Numbered from the stretch's first letter, positions 1-5,249 are shown. The stretch: 6,602 nucleotides of DNA from an uncultured Micavibrio sp. (GCA_937896295.1 CALBME010000201.1:1-6602), one strand, 5' to 3'. Made by a program: numbers and translations. Notes: generated by a model from the letters alone, not told the origin.

Positions 1-1
1 C

Positions 2-445
2 TCCGACATTCGTTCGGTCCGCACGGACATGAACGTGCCCGTCGCGGCGATGCTGAACATGCAGGTGCGCGGCGCCAGCGAGGCCGACAGGGCGATGCTG
101 ACGCGTCACGACGCCATCATCAAGCGCATGGCCCGACTTGAGACGATCAACGTCTCCGACGACGCAGCACCCAAGGGGGCGCTGCAGTCGGTGGTCGGTA
201 ACCTGACCCTTGTTTTGCCGGTGGCGGACCTCATCGACATCGCCAAGGAAAAGACGCGTCTTGCCAAGGAAATCGAAAAACAGGCCGCCGAGGTGAAGAA
301 GGTGGAGGCGAAACTGGGTAACCAGCAATTCGTCGCAAACGCGCCGGAGGAGATTATCGCCGAGCAGCAGCAGCGCAAGGCTGAGGCGCAGACGATCATC
401 ACCAAGCTCTCCGCCGCCCTGAAGGCGATCGGCGAGGCGGCTTAA
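2..445 (+). CDS. valS: Valyl-tRNA synthetase, C-terminal part (5' end outside window)
   Basis: This is the last 147 residues of cytoplasmic valyl-tRNA synthetase, which charges tRNA-Val with valine using ATP. The frame is open from base 2, so the gene begins left of the window, and the internal ATG at 29 is not the start. The first visible residues (SDIRSVRTDMNVP) match the end of the anticodon-binding domain. About residues 75-147 form the family's C-terminal coiled-coil tRNA-binding arm: a leucine-, lysine- and glutamate-rich heptad region with the signature VADLIDIAKEKTRLAKEIEK, then KLGNQQFVANAPEEII. The gene ends in TAA at 443-445 and converges with the membrane-protein gene, whose stop begins two bases later. 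No terminator hairpin fits between them. The assignment is firm; only the missing N-terminus limits it. Confidence 0.95.
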   Translation, partial: SDIRSVRTDMNVPVAAMLNMQVRGASEADRAMLTRHDAIIKRMARLETINVSDDAAPKGALQSVVGNLTLVLPVADLIDIAKEKTRLAKEIEKQAAEVKKVEAKLGNQQFVANAPEEIIAEQQQRKAEAQTIITKLSAALKAIGEAA

Positions 446-447
446 AT

Positions 448-1554
448 CTATCCTGCGCCGCGGGCGAAATCCCTCGCGGCCAGGCTTTCCACCCATGCAT
501 GCAGGCCCAGCTGTTCGCCGAACAGAAACACGCCAAGGAATGCCATGAGCGAGAGGACGAAAATCGCGGTCACGAAATTCGATCCCTCATGCGGATGGCT
601 GTCCTTGGCCGGTTCGATATAGGGTGATTGCTCGGTATATAACCGCGCCAGCATGATCATGAAAAACGGGCGGATGAAAACGGCCAGAAACCCGACCGAC
701 AGGGCGATGGGCAAAATCATCAGCGTATAGAAATTGAAAAGCGCGTTGGCCTTTTGAATGCCGCCATCGTCGCCCGCAACGCAAAACCAGTAAATGGCGC
801 CGATATAGGCGGTAATGCCGACGATCCACGCGATCAGGCTGTATCCCATGCGTACGCCCAGGACGCGGCCCGGCTGGTCCTTCAGCATCATGATGGATGT
901 CTTGCCGGCCTCGATGAAACCCTTGCCGGCGACAAGGCCCGGCATGATGCCGAACGTGCCGATTTTCCATGCGTAGTACAGCAACTCATCCGTCAGTTTG
1001 CGGTTGTTGCGCTTGCGCGGCATGCGGTCGAGGATGGCCCAGACCGTGATCCAGGCATCAATGGCCGTGAAGGTCCACTGGCGGCCCATCTGGCGCGATG
1101 CGATGGCGATGGCTTTGGGTATGGTCGATTCAACGCCCCTGCTGTTCAGGAAATGCACGGCGATGATGGCGGCGTTGAGAAGGGCAAGCGGATAACTCGC
1201 CAGCACCACGACGATAAAACTCCACCCCAGAAGCACCATGCCGATCAGCTGAAAGCCGCTGTCACGGTCTTCTTCCGACGCCTTGGCGACGGCCTGCCAC
1301 ACGCTGTCGGGAATGACGTCCAGGATCTGGGTCCACATGGAATACGCGATGCTGATCACGACCCACTGCATGACGGCAAAGAACAGGATTTCCTTTTCCC
1401 GCATGATCAGGGCGAACGCATACCCGATTTCCTGGAAAAACGTGCCCAGATTGGTCATGGAAAGGACGGAAGGTTTCAAACCCTGCGCCGTCATGATCTG
1501 TTGCGCCTCGCCGCGAAACTGCTTCAGGTCGTTGTAATCGTTTTTGATTCCCAT
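448..1554 (-). CDS. Multi-pass membrane protein, DUF6159-like
   Basis: A predicted 368-residue inner-membrane protein with no assigned reaction. Hydrophobic segments lie at about 57-77, 101-136 (one long or two short), 161-176, 191-210, 237-258, 276-302 and 328-345. The middle resembles the uncharacterised DUF6159 family: a basic N-terminal stretch leading into a helix after REKE (52-55), an LLNAAIIAVHFLNSRG segment (125-140), then a Trp/Tyr-rich helix followed by a G-IEAGKTSIMMLKD pattern (212-226). The family name comes from remembered pattern similarity and needs a profile search. I chose the ATG at 1554 because a GGGGGAA stretch sits just before it. A longer frame back to 1668 would run through the hsp20 terminator, and the ATG at 1590 has only a T-run upstream. 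It lies 52 nt after that terminator, so it may have its own weak promoter or depend on read-through. Confidence 0.8.
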   Translation of the reverse strand: MGIKNDYNDLKQFRGEAQQIMTAQGLKPSVLSMTNLGTFFQEIGYAFALIMREKEILFFAVMQWVVISIAYSMWTQILDVIPDSVWQAVAKASEEDRDSGFQLIGMVLLGWSFIVVVLASYPLALLNAAIIAVHFLNSRGVESTIPKAIAIASRQMGRQWTFTAIDAWITVWAILDRMPRKRNNRKLTDELLYYAWKIGTFGIMPGLVAGKGFIEAGKTSIMMLKDQPGRVLGVRMGYSLIAWIVGITAYIGAIYWFCVAGDDGGIQKANALFNFYTLMILPIALSVGFLAVFIRPFFMIMLARLYTEQSPYIEPAKDSHPHEGSNFVTAIFVLSLMAFLGVFLFGEQLGLHAWVESLAARDFARGAG

Positions 1555-1605
1555 GAATTCCCCCGGCCCATCATGGTAGGCATAAACCATAAAAAAACTA
1601 ATAAT

Positions 1606-1656
1606 AAAAACCCGGCGCCCCCTTCGTGCGAAGCACGAAAAAACCCCGCGCCGGGG
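1606..1656 (-). terminator. Composite rho-independent terminator after hsp20
   Basis: Read on the minus strand, CCCC-GGCGC-GGGG is followed directly by six T (1638-1656), a minimal intrinsic terminator. The same 5' arm can also pair over a longer range: CCCGGCGC (1648-1655) with GCGCCGGG (1611-1618), followed by TTTTT at 1606-1610. That outer stem encloses a perfect 7-bp hairpin with a 3-nt loop (TTCGTGC / GCACGAA, 1623-1639). The element lies 63 nt beyond the hsp20 stop and 52 nt before the membrane-protein start, so it most likely ends hsp20 transcription. Confidence 0.75.
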
Positions 1657-1682
1657 AAGAGGGGACAACCTCGGCAGCGGGG

Positions 1683-1706
1683 CGGCTGGCCTTTAAAACG
1701 GCCAGT
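1683..1706. repeat. Inverted repeat just downstream of hsp20
   Basis: GGCTGGCC (1684-1691) and GGCCAGTC (1700-1707) pair over 8 bp with one G-T and an 8-nt AT-rich loop; the exact ends are good to about one base. It lies between the hsp20 stop and the main terminator. It has no T-run on the minus strand, so it is more likely a 3' mRNA-stabilising hairpin than a terminator. Confidence 0.45.
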
Positions 1707-1718
1707 CTGTCGTAAAGC

Positions 1719-2177
1719 TTAGTGTTTGACCGGAATCTTGCGCGGCTTCAGGCGTTCCGGAATTTCGCGCTTGAGTTCGATGGTCAGCATGCCGCGTTCG
1801 ATCCGGGCTTCCTTGACCTCGACATGGTCGGCCAGCTGGAAACGTTGCTCGAAGGCGCGGGTGGCGATGCCGCGATGCAGGTAATGTTTGCCTTCATCCG
1901 TCTCATCCGTTTTCTTTTCGCCGCGCACGATCAGGACGCCGTTTTCGACATTGATGTCCAGGTCTTCCTGAGCAAAACCGGCGACAGCCATGGCGATCTG
2001 ATAGGCATCCTCAGCCGTTTTTTCGATGTTGTACGGCGGATAGGCGTTGGTGGTCGGCGTATTCAGCATGGTGGCAAGCCGATCGATGCCGATCATCGAA
2101 CGGAACAAAGGCGAAAAATCAAAATCAGTGGTGGCAAGCTGGTTGCGCGATACATCACGCAGCGCGTTGGTACGCAT
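1719..2177 (-). CDS. Small heat-shock protein, Hsp20/IbpA family
   Basis: A 152-residue ATP-independent holdase chaperone of the alpha-crystallin family, which binds unfolding proteins in the cytoplasm and passes them to DnaK/ClpB. The alpha-crystallin domain spans about residues 46-140: YPPYNIE at 46-52, AVAGF at 64-68, LIVRGEKK at 82-89, YLHRGIATRAFEQRFQLADHV at 99-119, then A-x4-G-M-L (124-131). The C-terminal tail carries I-P-V (148-150), the family's I-x-I/V oligomerisation motif. The length and the YLHRGIA...F-RRF-type motif place it in the class A/IbpA-like group typical of alpha- and gammaproteobacteria. The start is fixed by a strong AAGGAG at 2185-2190, 7 nt upstream of the ATG. It is probably transcribed alone, between its own promoter and a terminator. 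Its leader suggests heat control at translation. Confidence 0.95.
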   Translation of the reverse strand: MRTNALRDVSRNQLATTDFDFSPLFRSMIGIDRLATMLNTPTTNAYPPYNIEKTAEDAYQIAMAVAGFAQEDLDINVENGVLIVRGEKKTDETDEGKHYLHRGIATRAFEQRFQLADHVEVKEARIERGMLTIELKREIPERLKPRKIPVKH

Positions 2178-2184
2178 GGTACAT

Positions 2185-2233
2185 CTCCTTCAAAAAGCGA
2201 GTTGTTTGACAAGGAGCCCAAAAGAGGCGCTCC
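2185..2233 (-). promoter_or_regulatory. hsp20 5' UTR: two mutually exclusive hairpins, candidate RNA thermometer
   Basis: In the hsp20 leader the Shine-Dalgarno AAGGAG (2185-2190) is fully complementary to CTCCTT (2211-2216 on the minus strand). A further CAAA/TTTG pair extends this stem after a 2-nt bulge, leaving a 10-nt loop (hairpin B, 2185-2216). A second hairpin, A (2213-2233), pairs GGAGC with GCTCC plus two inner C-G pairs around a 6-nt loop with one bulged base. It uses four of the same bases (2213-2216), so A and B cannot form together. B would hide the ribosome binding site and A would free it. Known small-Hsp thermometers (ROSE in rhizobia, fourU elsewhere) work by melting an SD-masking stem. 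This one does not clearly match the ROSE consensus, so the class is unassigned. Confidence 0.5.
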
Positions 2234-2245
2234 CCATAGACATCC

Positions 2246-2273
2246 ATTATAGAACGGCTAGGAATAAAGTCAA
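2246..2273 (-). promoter_or_regulatory. hsp20 promoter, sigma70-like
   Basis: On the minus strand TTGACT (2268-2273), a 16-nt spacer and a perfect TATAAT (2246-2251) lie upstream of hsp20. The start of transcription is expected near 2239, giving a leader of about 62 nt. No sigma32-type CTTGAA plus CCCCAT pair with correct spacing was seen, although the sequence TATGGGGAG follows the -10. Housekeeping transcription combined with a translational switch is consistent with the hairpins in the leader. Confidence 0.7.
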
Positions 2274-2307
2274 GAGATGCTAGGACTATATACCGTAATC
2301 AGGGGCT

Positions 2308-2338
2308 AAAAAAACCGGCCCCAGGGACCGGCTTTTTT
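2308..2338. terminator. Bidirectional rho-independent terminator
   Basis: CCGG (2315-2318) pairs with CCGG (2328-2331), and two C-G pairs plus a G-T extend the stem around a 3-nt loop. A seven-A run precedes it and a six-T run follows it, so each strand has a U-tract. On the minus strand it lies just after the small exported-protein gene (stop at 2348) and upstream of the hsp20 promoter, so its main role is probably to end the rpmE transcript. Confidence 0.85.
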
Positions 2339-2347
2339 AAATGGATC

Positions 2348-2605
2348 TTACTGAACCGGGGGCGAAAAGCCCGAGCAGGCCGGCGGGTTGTCCTGAATAT
2401 AGGCAGGGTCCGTCGAATCGGAACGGCGCACGCAGTAGCTGACCGCGCCGGTCACCGTGTTCACGCGCCAGGCAAAGTTGGACGAGCCCGAGGCGACCAT
2501 GAAACCCGCGCCGCGTTGCTGGCTGATCGCAGGCGTGAACGCAGCGACCAGAACGGACACGGCAATCACGCAGGCGGAAGCGAACAGGGCGGTCGGCCAC
2601 TTCAT
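2348..2605 (-). CDS. Small hypothetical exported or membrane-anchored protein
   Basis: An 85-residue protein of unknown function. Residues 1-29 form a signal peptide or membrane anchor: a Lys near the start, a hydrophobic core at about 6-24, then a plausible cleavage region around TPAISQQ. The mature part holds a F-A-W-R-V-N-T-V-T-G-A-V-S-Y-C pattern (44-58), a 'WR-(D/N)T-TG-V--C' arrangement I associate with small secreted alphaproteobacterial proteins of unknown role. Cys58 and Cys77 could form a periplasmic disulfide. Its ATG lies two bases after the rpmE stop and its weak ribosome site (AAGGCAAG) lies inside rpmE, so it is probably translationally coupled and shares the rpmE transcript. 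A terminator follows immediately. Gene status is well supported by position and composition; function is not. Confidence 0.75.
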   Translation of the reverse strand: MKWPTALFASACVIAVSVLVAAFTPAISQQRGAGFMVASGSSNFAWRVNTVTGAVSYCVRRSDSTDPAYIQDNPPACSGFSPPVQ

Positions 2606-2607
2606 GG

Positions 2608-2883
2608 TTATTTCTTGCCTTTGGCGGCTTCTTTCGGTGCGTCAGCGTCTTTCGCTGCGCCGCCGGCAGCGCCGAAGCCTGCGAAGCGTTTTTCGAATTT
2701 GGAAAGCTGGCCACGTTCCATGACCTTGCGCTCGCCGCCGGTCCAGGCCGGGTGCGATTTCGGGTCGATATCCAGACGCATCACGTCGCCGTCGTTGCCG
2801 TAGGTCGAATACGTCGTGTATTCGGAACCATCGGTCATGATGATCTTCAGTTTGTGGTAATCCGGGTGAATGTCTTGTTTCAT
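2608..2883 (-). CDS. rpmE: Large ribosomal subunit protein bL31
   Basis: A 91-residue ribosomal protein of the 50S subunit, which contributes to an inter-subunit bridge near the 5S rRNA and 30S head. The diagnostic core is MKQDIHPDYHKLKIIMTDG at residues 1-19, then SHPAWTGG (43-50) and KFEKRF (62-67). It lacks the cysteines of zinc-binding L31, so it is the zinc-independent C-minus form. After the core comes a ~20-residue Ala/Gly/Lys-rich tail (about 71-91), which is probably disordered. The start at 2883 is chosen because AGGAG (2891-2895) sits 7 nt upstream and homologues begin MK-DIHP. An upstream in-frame start would add 13 residues without family support. It is first of a two-gene unit with the small exported protein. 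Confidence 0.96.
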   Translation of the reverse strand: MKQDIHPDYHKLKIIMTDGSEYTTYSTYGNDGDVMRLDIDPKSHPAWTGGERKVMERGQLSKFEKRFAGFGAAGGAAKDADAPKEAAKGKK

Positions 2884-2910
2884 GGCTAAACTCCTAAATC
2901 TCTGGGCGTT

Positions 2911-2939
2911 TTGATAGGCCAATCGTCCCCCGAACGCAA
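2911..2939 (-). promoter_or_regulatory. Possible rpmE promoter
   Basis: On the minus strand TTGCGT (2934-2939) and TATCAA (2911-2916) are separated by 17 nt. Three and four bases respectively match the sigma70 consensus, and the inferred leader is about 20 nt. The match is modest; position and the absence of a better pair are the main support. Confidence 0.35.
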
Positions 2940-2956
2940 TGAAAATCGTTAAAAAC

Positions 2957-2988
2957 TGGACAAATCCTTCCCTAAACCTTCATATACT
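2957..2988 (+). promoter_or_regulatory. Possible promoter for the divergent 162-aa gene
   Basis: TATACT (2983-2988) is a good -10 hexamer about 20 nt before the start codon region. The nearest -35-like element, TGGACA (2957-2962), is 20 nt away, which is longer than usual, so only the -10 is convincing. It lies in the ~130-nt divergent interval shared with rpmE. Confidence 0.35.
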
Positions 2989-3014
2989 TATGAAAACAAG
3001 CTGTGAGGGGTGTG

Positions 3015-3503
3015 ATGATTGTCGATTTCTCTGCACTGGCCTCGCGCCTGTTTGGCCGCCGCACGCCGTCTTTTAACGACCAGATGGCCGAAATTGTGAC
3101 CATCCTGAACGGCATCACGGCCACGTCCTATCCCGACCATGCATGGGTCGCCAAAAACATGGTTCCGCACCTGCGCAAGCTCAAACACGTGAAATTCATC
3201 ATGGTGGGGCGGCGCGAGGCCGGGGGGCTGGCCTACGGCAATGTCTCCGAACTCAAGAAAGCCGAATTCGAGCCGCTCTTCAGGGTGCTGCTCGAGGCCG
3301 GCTTTTCCCGCGTACCCGTCAGCAACGGCATGTCGGTCGCAAGCGACGTGGTTTTCACACACGGGCGGATCCGCCCGCGCATCGATAATGTCGATCTCGA
3401 AATTCTTCGTGCCAGAAAAGACGATATCCGCGCATCGCTGAACGTCAACGGCGTGGTCTGCCGTCTTGGAAAAGACGCCTACACGCGCGGATATACTCTT
3501 TAA
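3015..3503 (+). CDS. Hypothetical protein, 162 aa, unrecognised
   Basis: A predicted soluble, basic 162-residue protein that I do not recognise. It has no signal peptide or membrane segment. Alternating strand/helix patterns are visible: KHVKFIMVG (57-65), then an acidic-basic helix AEFEPLFRVLLEAG (83-96), then RVPVSNGMSVASDVVFTHGRIRPRIDNVDLEI (99-130), ending in ASLNVNGVVCRLGKDAYTRGYTL. I see no nucleotide-binding or catalytic signature. The ATG at 3015 follows GAGG by 5 nt; GTG codons at 3003 and 3012 are alternatives. It is the only complete plus-strand gene here. It diverges from rpmE and converges on the aldolase gene, with four shared bases across the two stop codons (3500-3503). The residue make-up is protein-like while the antisense frame is histidine- and arginine-rich, which supports this strand. 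Confidence 0.75.
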   Translation: MIVDFSALASRLFGRRTPSFNDQMAEIVTILNGITATSYPDHAWVAKNMVPHLRKLKHVKFIMVGRREAGGLAYGNVSELKKAEFEPLFRVLLEAGFSRVPVSNGMSVASDVVFTHGRIRPRIDNVDLEILRARKDDIRASLNVNGVVCRLGKDAYTRGYTL

Positions 3504-4429
3504 GCCTTGTAGATATCCATCATGTCGGACAGAAGCTTGATCGCTTCGCCGCGCGGACGCTGGAACGCGTTGCGCCCCATGATCGAACCGTTGCCGCCGC
3601 CGTCGCGGATGGCCTTGGCTTCTTCCAGAACATCGGCCGTGCCTTTGGCTGCGCCGCCCGAGAACACAACAAGGCGCCGTCCGTTGAAGCACGATTTGAC
3701 CACATCGGCCACGCGCTCGGTCAGGGATGCGCGCGGAATGTTGTGGCTTTCGTAAGCTTTCTTGGCTTCGCCCAGTTCAAGATGATCGGTGGGCAGTTTG
3801 ACCTTGATGATATGTGCACCCATCAGGCACCCCATATGTGCGCCATACGAAATAATATCCAGCGCGGTTTCGCCGTCTTTCGTAAGATCCCCGCCGCGCG
3901 TGTAAACCCACAGCACGGTGGCGATACCGGCGTTTTTCGCCTCGCGCGACAGCGCGGCGAATTCTTCCATCTGCGCATAGCACGCATCCGAACCCGGATA
4001 GATCGTAAAGCCGATACCGGCGCAGCCAAGACGGATAGCGTCTTCAACCGTTGCGATCACGGCCTGGTCCGGATTTTTCTTTTCTTCTTTGCTGGCCAGC
4101 GAATTCGAATGGTTCATCTTCAGGATCAGCGGGATCTGCCCCTTGAAGGTGCGCGCGCCTGCTTCCAGCGCGCCGAGCGGTGCTGCGTAAGCGCTGCAGC
4201 CGGAATCGATACCAAGCTGGTAGTGATAGTGCGGATCATACGCTTCCGGGTTGATGGCGAAGGAACGCGCAGGCCCGTGTTCGAAACCCTGGTCGACAGG
4301 CAGGATCACCATCTTGCCGGTGCCACCCAGCTTGCCGTGCATCAGCATCTTGGCCAGATTGTTCAGGACCAGCTTGTTGTCGGACTCGTAGTTGGAAAGA
4401 ATTTTCTCAACGGTGGGCGTAAGGCGCAT
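3500..4429 (-). CDS. Fructose-bisphosphate aldolase, class I (DhnA/FbaB type)
   Basis: A 309-residue cytoplasmic TIM-barrel enzyme that reversibly splits fructose 1,6-bisphosphate into dihydroxyacetone phosphate and glyceraldehyde 3-phosphate through a Schiff base, without metal. Motifs in order: ILPVDQGFEHGP (42-53, with the conserved Asp46), LILKMNHSNS (101-110), GFTIYPGSD (140-148), HIIKVKLP (206-213, Lys209 the likely Schiff-base lysine), VFSGGAAKG (255-263) and GNGSIMGRNAFQRP (279-292); the last two are the phosphate-binding loops. The set matches the archaeal-type/DhnA class I family, not class II (zinc) FbaA. The ATG at 4429 has GGAG 5 nt upstream (4435-4438). Its substrate product feeds GAPDH, whose truncated gene lies upstream on the same strand. 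A terminator ends only 21 nt before the start codon, so expression may rely on read-through. A DhnA-family enzyme for another phosphosugar is possible but less likely. Confidence 0.93.
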   Translation of the reverse strand: MRLTPTVEKILSNYESDNKLVLNNLAKMLMHGKLGGTGKMVILPVDQGFEHGPARSFAINPEAYDPHYHYQLGIDSGCSAYAAPLGALEAGARTFKGQIPLILKMNHSNSLASKEEKKNPDQAVIATVEDAIRLGCAGIGFTIYPGSDACYAQMEEFAALSREAKNAGIATVLWVYTRGGDLTKDGETALDIISYGAHMGCLMGAHIIKVKLPTDHLELGEAKKAYESHNIPRASLTERVADVVKSCFNGRRLVVFSGGAAKGTADVLEEAKAIRDGGGNGSIMGRNAFQRPRGEAIKLLSDMMDIYKA

Positions 4430-4450
4430 GATATCTCCGAATGGGTGTAT

Positions 4451-4478
4451 AAAAAAACCGCCTCACTTTCGCGGGCGG
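4451..4478 (-). terminator. Rho-independent terminator between the small gene and aldolase
   Basis: On the minus strand CCGCC (4474-4478) pairs with GGCGG (4458-4462). Inside, three more pairs close a GAAA tetraloop, with one bulged A, and seven T follow (4451-4457). It is strong and strictly minus-strand. It ends the regulator/small-gene transcript but lies inside what would be the aldolase leader, 21 nt before the start codon. Confidence 0.8.
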
Positions 4479-4484
4479 CCTCAT

Positions 4485-4499
4485 GCAAGTCAACCTTGC
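4485..4499. repeat. Small inverted repeat before the terminator
   Basis: GCAAG (4485-4489) and CTTGC (4495-4499) pair around a 5-nt loop, three bases after the stop of the 51-aa gene on the minus strand and just before the main terminator. It could fold as an extra hairpin in the 3' end of the mRNA; it may also be chance. Confidence 0.35.
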
Positions 4500-4501
4500 T
4501 C

Positions 4502-4657
4502 TTATACGTTTGTGTTGCGCAGTGCGGCAGAGTTCGCCGGCAGCATGTCCTGGATCAGCGTGACCGGGTTGGCGACATTGTTCATGATGAACACAGCAGA
4601 CGCCACCGCGGCATTCGCGATCTGGGTGGGTTGGAACAGGACTGTCTTACTGCCCAT
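4502..4657 (-). CDS. Small hypothetical protein, 51 aa, overlapping the upstream regulator gene
   Basis: A 51-residue frame beginning MGSKTVLFQPTQIANAAVAS and ending LRNTNV, with TAA at 4502. Its ATG lies within the last codons of the winged-helix gene, overlapping it by 11 nt in another frame, which is the usual layout for translational coupling. A weak GAGAG lies just upstream. The central part (about 12-39) is rich in Ala, Val, Ile and Met with scattered Asn, giving an amphipathic or partly membrane-associated helix. I do not recognise the family. Support comes from filling the otherwise empty interval between the regulator and its terminator, with both ends well placed. Against it is the short length. 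It may act with the regulator or be a small membrane peptide; both are guesses. Confidence 0.55.
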   Translation of the reverse strand: MGSKTVLFQPTQIANAAVASAVFIMNNVANPVTLIQDMLPANSAALRNTNV

Positions 4658-5210
4658 CGTTGCTCTCTACTAATCCTTCTGCGACGAGCGTGCGCAGGGC
4701 ACGCTGGTCTGTGGTGGCGGGTCCGTCGTACAGGTTGTTTAAAACGTCGCTGCGCGTGGCCTGGCCCTTGGCACTAACCGTCAATAAGGCTTTGAGTTCC
4801 CTTAAGGATGGCATGTGCTTCTGGAATAACCCTATAAACACTTCCAGTGTTTTTTTCAAGGATAAGTGTTGATTTCCGAAAGGTCGCAACGCCAGCTGCA
4901 GGTGCTTGTGCGTGAAAGTGCTTGTATTTAAAGCCATTTCCCGCCCGTCGTCGCGGCCTTCGGCACGAATGACGCACCCATGGCCCCACAGCCAGTCGAC
5001 GTTGCGCGAAACGACCGACTTCTCAAGGCGCAGTCGGTCGCCAATACCCATCTGGGTCGTGCCGGGGTGCTGGTCGATGTCCAGCAGGATCAGAGCGCGG
5101 CGCAGGGAAATGGACGGATCCCCGACGGAATCGACGATATGGTCGATGGTCTGGGCCAGCCGCAGAATCTCGGTTTTGGACGGTTGGGGCAGGGTATCCG
5201 TATTTTCCAT
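4647..5210 (-). CDS. Tandem winged-helix protein, MarR-like transcriptional regulator
   Basis: A 187-residue predicted DNA-binding protein. Residues about 35-94 look like a MarR-type winged helix: SLRRALILLDIDQHPGTTQ, a helix-turn-helix with recognition segment EKSVVSRNVDWLWGHG (63-78), and a charged wing RDDGREM (86-92). Residues about 135-187 repeat the plan: SLRELKALLTV, a G-x-x-T turn, TTDQRALRTLVAEGLVESNDG. So the protein seems to hold two copies of the fold, the second ending within its wing. The ligand and target are unknown; a local role on the glycolytic genes is only inferred from position. The ATG at 5210 has AAAAGG just upstream. A TTG 15 nt earlier (5225) lies inside the terminator hairpin and is rejected. 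Its stop overlaps the 51-aa gene. Its start lies 14 nt after a terminator T-run, so no separate promoter is obvious. Confidence 0.75.
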   Translation of the reverse strand: MENTDTLPQPSKTEILRLAQTIDHIVDSVGDPSISLRRALILLDIDQHPGTTQMGIGDRLRLEKSVVSRNVDWLWGHGCVIRAEGRDDGREMALNTSTFTHKHLQLALRPFGNQHLSLKKTLEVFIGLFQKHMPSLRELKALLTVSAKGQATRSDVLNNLYDGPATTDQRALRTLVAEGLVESNDGQ

Positions 5211-5223
5211 GCGCCTTTTTAGC

Positions 5224-5249
5224 AAAAATGGCGCTTTCGCGCCATTTTT
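5224..5249. terminator. Strong bidirectional terminator after the DUF1428 gene
   Basis: AAAAATGGCGC (5224-5234) and GCGCCATTTTT (5239-5249) form a perfect 11-bp hairpin with a TTTC loop and a T-run on either strand. On the minus strand it lies 24 nt after the DUF1428 stop and ends the gap transcript, just before the winged-helix gene. Confidence 0.85.

Noticed and set aside
1555..1668. N-terminal extension of the membrane protein to an upstream start
   Set aside because: The extra 38 residues are translated from the hsp20 terminator hairpins and T-runs; the ATG at 1554 has a better ribosome site.
754..1722. Long plus-strand open frame (322 codons)
   Set aside because: It is antisense to the membrane-protein gene and the terminator. 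The translation is rich in His, Asp, Arg and Gln with no hydrophobic structure, and it has no ribosome site, whereas the minus-strand frame gives coherent membrane helices.
1722..2252. Plus-strand open frame (176 codons) over hsp20
   Set aside because: It is antisense to a clear Hsp20 gene and crosses its promoter and leader.
2235..2275. Sigma32 heat-shock promoter for hsp20
   Set aside because: A GGGG-containing stretch follows the -10, but no CTTGAA / CCCCAT pair with proper spacing exists; the sigma70-type pair fits far better.
2988..3692. Minus-strand open frame (234 codons) across the 162-aa gene and the aldolase end
   Set aside because: It has His/Arg/Cys-rich shadow composition and overlaps the aldolase gene out of frame, and no family resemblance is visible.
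4481..4657. Frameshift joining the 51-aa frame to the winged-helix gene as one longer protein
   Set aside because: No slippery run lies at the overlap, and the ATG placement fits ordinary coupled genes; kept as two genes.
3743..4777. Long plus-strand open frame (344 codons)
   Set aside because: It is antisense to the class I aldolase and runs through the terminator and the small gene. The aldolase motifs on the minus strand are unambiguous.
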